NCBI GenBank assembly: GCA_023386155.1
Contig: JAEWKH010000126.1
Span: forward strand, 1 to 62,092
Direction: 5' to 3'
Source of the DNA: Pseudomonadota bacterium
Lineage (GTDB): Bacteria > Pseudomonadota > Alphaproteobacteria > Rhizobiales > Beijerinckiaceae
Length of the DNA: 62,092 bases
The position numbers and the translations under genes are program-made. Position 1 is the stretch's first letter. Each line of letters opens with the position of its first letter. The notes beneath the pieces are model-generated. The model made no database searches and was not told the origin of the DNA. It worked only from the letters and a program-made list of their open reading frames with translations. Below, piece after piece: positions 60,801 to 62,092 of the stretch.

Positions 60801-61560
60801 CGAGGAACTTGCCGCCCGCATCGGTCACGCGGATCGTGTGCTCGAAATACTTGGCGCCCTCAGGAAGGGAATCGTAATCGTACAAGCTCGCGTCATTGAT
60901 GACGACACGATACTTGATTTGGTTGAACTGGTTCGTGAACTGCTCGATTCTGAAGACGCCGTCGCTGCTGACCGTCCCATTGTTCGAACCGCCGACGAAA
61001 GTGTACTTATGGGTCGCCGCATCAGCCAGGCCATCCGCGTCCTCAGAACCCAACTGGCCGATGATCGTGCCCGCGACGCTATGCTCGACCTTCTCCTGTC
61101 CCACCGGAGTTGTGTCCCCTCCATTGACGCCGCCGAACGTCGTGAGACCCAGCTTCGTCGGATCTTCATTGACGTTACGCATCGTAACTTCGAAGGAGCC
61201 GACATCGACCCGATTATTGTTGGCATCCTTGCCGACGATACCGATATCGTGCCCGAAGTCCTGAACTTCCCTATTGAAATTCACCTCGCCACCCTTGCCC
61301 GGGGTGACGAAGATCCGCAGATACGTGCCGGCCGGCAAACCCTCCGGATTGACCACTTGCTCAAAGCTATAGCACCCATTCCAATTGAGGGTCGTGGTTC
61401 CCTGCACGTCCCAGGAATAAGTCAGAGCTGGGTTGATCCTCACGAATCCAATGAGGGTATTATCGCCGATATTCTCATCGATGGTGACGCTGGTCTGGAC
61501 CCCCTGCTGCGGGTTGCCGGGACCGGTGGATGGGGCTGCGATGATCGTTAGAGCAGGCAT
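57853..61560 (-). CDS. Large cadherin-like and RTX adhesin
   Basis: A 1235-residue protein without signal peptide. The N-terminal 950 residues are a chain of beta-sandwich repeats of cadherin/Ig type, marked by recurring FTVKVxDxxxQ, NTxFTVKV, DxExDxLTVTIxF and VYTFxGTxxxVNxxLxxLxF patterns. A cadherin-like unit follows (LVGTEIGTLSAIDANGDALT, FAIDGNKLKLAGAGVNFEEA). RTX nonapeptides occupy about 1030-1140 (GSKKSDKLNGSTLDDILKGG and many GGAGNDxL units). The tail has IFVFNKKASKAANFDRIYDF, LVYKSGILYYDADGSGKGAA and the end LKVTDIFVI. This is a type I secreted adhesin layout. Repeated ACGTTATAA boxes precede its start. Confidence 0.9.
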   Translation of the reverse strand: MPALTIIAAPSTGPGNPQQGVQTSVTIDENIGDNTLIGFVRINPALTYSWDVQGTTTLNWNGCYSFEQVVNPEGLPAGTYLRIFVTPGKGGEVNFNREVQDFGHDIGIVGKDANNNRVDVGSFEVTMRNVNEDPTKLGLTTFGGVNGGDTTPVGQEKVEHSVAGTIIGQLGSEDADGLADAATHKYTFVGGSNNGTVSSDGVFRIEQFTNQFNQIKYRVVINDASLYDYDSLPEGAKYFEHTIRVTDAGGKFLDRTFRIVPSNDPGDDVSPPTITGAPATVGAESTGANVAPFNTRLAINYANNTDQLTVEVSFPAANGVFQGQTAGGDATTKVYTFTGTRDQVNTWLASLQFNPDDKFSGAATDTTFTVKVKPQAATTWSATNTNIHVTADINDNATGTIPGSDVAATVGTAMNPFAGITVTDEENDTVTLTITFAPGGTWTGLTSTGLVTVVNQSATGSITFTGKAGDVSNFLDGVGYTPASAGAKAFTVKVVDAFTGAGQHTETTVGSFNVTATAVPNVPPTISDPTAVGAGTLGTGADAGKVFFDENVGTVQIFDVNATDTDGGIMTYSVSGVYPAGAFSIDGNGTVSVDTSKLGNITTNTPFTVKVTADDGQGGSTTRDVIVVVRDVPPPLNEKPTITVNGGTQVIGATANGPAVKAFYDIQVHDAENDSLTLTISFASGDGVLRDQNNQLIAAKTDDAVTKTYEFTGNWNTLNGILDELKFDARDRADGGVVNTNFTVKVWDIDHQNAPAVNTQITVSTALTNRAPTIHLDGPQTFHVNDINDSVLAFGGFDLDDIERDNLTVTIKFDEDDGDLVGVNIPDPVLQSGQKVYTFANRTAGELELILDNLRFNATDRPNQNSGTIETTFTVEVSDGDKTATNTQLKVVTDIVNKQPPVVNKAPTDLKLNGTNGVSVQEYTLVGTEIGTLSAIDANGDALTYTLLDNAGGRFAIDGNKLKLAGAGVNFEEAASHQIKVQVSDGKGGVTEQVFTVGVTDQLTLNKRGSKKSDKLNGSTLDDILKGGSGNVKDTIKGLAGDDKLYGEGGNDSILGGDGIDSLYGGAGNDTLKGEAGKDLLKGDAGNDKVYGGLGDDMLYGGAGNDILKGDADNDVLFGEAGNDKLYGGAGNDIFVFNKKASKAANFDRIYDFKSGQDKLFLDNAVFKKLGALGTFDVPAKLDATMFATGRAKDRNDHLVYKSGILYYDADGSGKGAAVEIVKLSGLKVTDIFVI

Positions 61561-61605
61561 TTCAACCTCTTCAGTTATTCGGCCCAGTAGACCTGTTCGT
61601 AAAAT

Positions 61606-61645
61606 TTATAACGTTGCCTAATTCAGACGTTATAAAACGTTATAA
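61606..61645 (-). promoter_or_regulatory. ACGTTATAA repeat cluster upstream of the adhesin gene
   Basis: ACGTTATAA occurs at 61627-61635 and 61637-61645, a 10-base period, and in inverted form TTATAACGT at 61606-61614. The cluster is 46-85 bases upstream of the adhesin start codon on the minus strand, in an AT-rich island. The unit contains TATAA and so may include the promoter -10 as well as an operator. Confidence 0.5.
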
Positions 61646-61722
61646 CTGTCTGTAAGGCCAGTAAAGCAGAATTTCCGAATGGTGCGTGCGGCTCATCCCT
61701 GAGATTGGCCGCACTCAGACAG

Positions 61723-61744
61723 CGGGCGGCGCCAAGGCCGCCCG
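61723..61744 (-). terminator. Hairpin after the truncated RTX gene
   Basis: GGGCGGC (61724-61730) pairs with GCCGCCC (61737-61743) around GCCAAG, 11 bases past the stop codon at 61755. No T-run follows, so termination efficiency is uncertain. It separates this gene from the regulatory boxes of the adhesin gene. Confidence 0.5.
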
Positions 61745-61754
61745 CCCGAGCCTC

Positions 61755-62092
61755 TTAGATCACGATGAAGTGCGTGTTATTGAGCTGGAATCCAAGCGGC
61801 AGATTGGACAGGAAAGCGAAGACGACCGAGGGCGCCTCCCCGCTGAACCCATCCGGATCGAATACCAATGCGCCCGACGTCTCGTCGTACAGGAGCTGGA
61901 AGTCCCCTTGAGGATCCGATCCCGAGAAGAACACATTCGGATCCACCGTTCCGTCCGGCGTCGTCAGCAATCCCTGGAAGAAGACAGAGCTGAGCTGGAT
62001 CTTGTCCTGGGTCGGATCGAAATCCTGGATCTCGACAACCGCCGTCGGATCCAGAAGGACATCGAACACGAAGGTGTCCGCCCCATCGCCAC
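61755..62092 (-). CDS. C-terminal part of a third RTX-type secreted protein
   Basis: This is the 3' end of a gene that continues beyond the window. It reads GDGADTFVFDVLLDPTAVVE, IQDFDPTQDKIQLSSVFFQG, an acidic FSGSDPQGDFQLLYDETSGA segment and FQLNNTHFIVI at the end. A GDGADTFVF closing repeat, the IxDFxxxxDKI block and a hydrophobic C-terminus are the standard end of RTX type I substrates. The ending resembles those of the two RTX proteins to its left, indicating a cluster of at least three. Confidence 0.85.
   Translation of the reverse strand, partial: GDGADTFVFDVLLDPTAVVEIQDFDPTQDKIQLSSVFFQGLLTTPDGTVDPNVFFSGSDPQGDFQLLYDETSGALVFDPDGFSGEAPSVVFAFLSNLPLGFQLNNTHFIVI

Noticed and set aside
57967..61551. 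Open frame of 1194 codons on the plus strand opposite the cadherin/RTX gene
   Set aside because: It is an antisense shadow. Composition is dominated by Val/Arg/Ala repeats mirroring the RTX codons, there is no ribosome binding site, and the opposite strand has clear domains and a terminator.
54723..61560. Possible CRISPR array or satellite repeat from the regularly repeated DNA
   Set aside because: The periodic units are degenerate 27-base codon repeats encoding GGxGxDxLx nonapeptides in open frames, not identical repeats with unique spacers.

Overview
The window is GC-rich DNA with densely packed, often ATGA-overlapping operons. It encodes FCD-type GntR and GcvA-like LysR regulators, a TolB/TPR regulator typical of rhizobia-like bacteria, and the palindromic 'GCATCGTGCGGAAAAGTGGA' repeat common in Hyphomicrobiales. 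I infer an alphaproteobacterium of the Hyphomicrobiales, probably Methylobacteriaceae and Microvirga-like. No rRNA, phage, plasmid, insertion sequence or CRISPR array is visible. The only tRNA is tRNA-Sec.

Bases 1-13.8 kb are an envelope locus. After the end of a LuxR-type response regulator come about a dozen small Sec-exported or outer-membrane proteins, an L,D-transpeptidase, a lipoprotein, an LssY_C membrane protein, a DUF1254/DUF1214 protein and a membrane-anchored TolB/TPR regulator (7095-8942). Two families occur twice: a beta-barrel pair (1537, 12521) and a secreted pair (5972, 11603). Near-identical 10-bp-period direct repeats lie upstream of the regulator and of the genes on each side of it. 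That suggests a small regulon of a kind I do not recognise as described. Bases 14-20.3 kb hold a Tat-exported amidohydrolase, an autotransporter, a baeRF protein and a small hydrophilic protein.

Bases 20.5-28.4 kb are a quinate/shikimate catabolic island. It has a quinate/shikimate dehydrogenase, type II dehydroquinase, TRAP transporter, two coupled GntR regulators and a QuiC1-type 3-dehydroshikimate dehydratase leading to protocatechuate. The TRAP binding-protein gene carries a T15 tract and two in-frame TAG codons, so it is either a pseudogene or a sequence error. Bases 28.5-33.4 kb encode a complete sugar-type ABC importer, separated from the island by a large palindromic repeat.

Bases 33.6-45.4 kb form a self-contained selenocysteine and formate dehydrogenase island: fdhD, selD, and the operon fdoG-fdoH-fdoI-fdhE-selA-selB with tRNA-Sec. 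fdoG reads through an in-frame UGA (Sec198) followed by a SECIS-like hairpin. tRNA-Sec lies entirely inside the 3' end of the selB reading frame on the same strand. A transglutaminase-like protein and a DUF2478 protein follow.

Bases 48-62 kb hold a DMT exporter with a divergent LysR regulator, a TPR fragment, and three tandem AraC regulators whose DNA-binding domains are far more alike than their sensor domains. The window ends with three RTX/cadherin-type secreted proteins (the last one cut by the edge) that share a C-terminal layout typical of type I secretion substrates. No type I secretion machinery lies inside the window.
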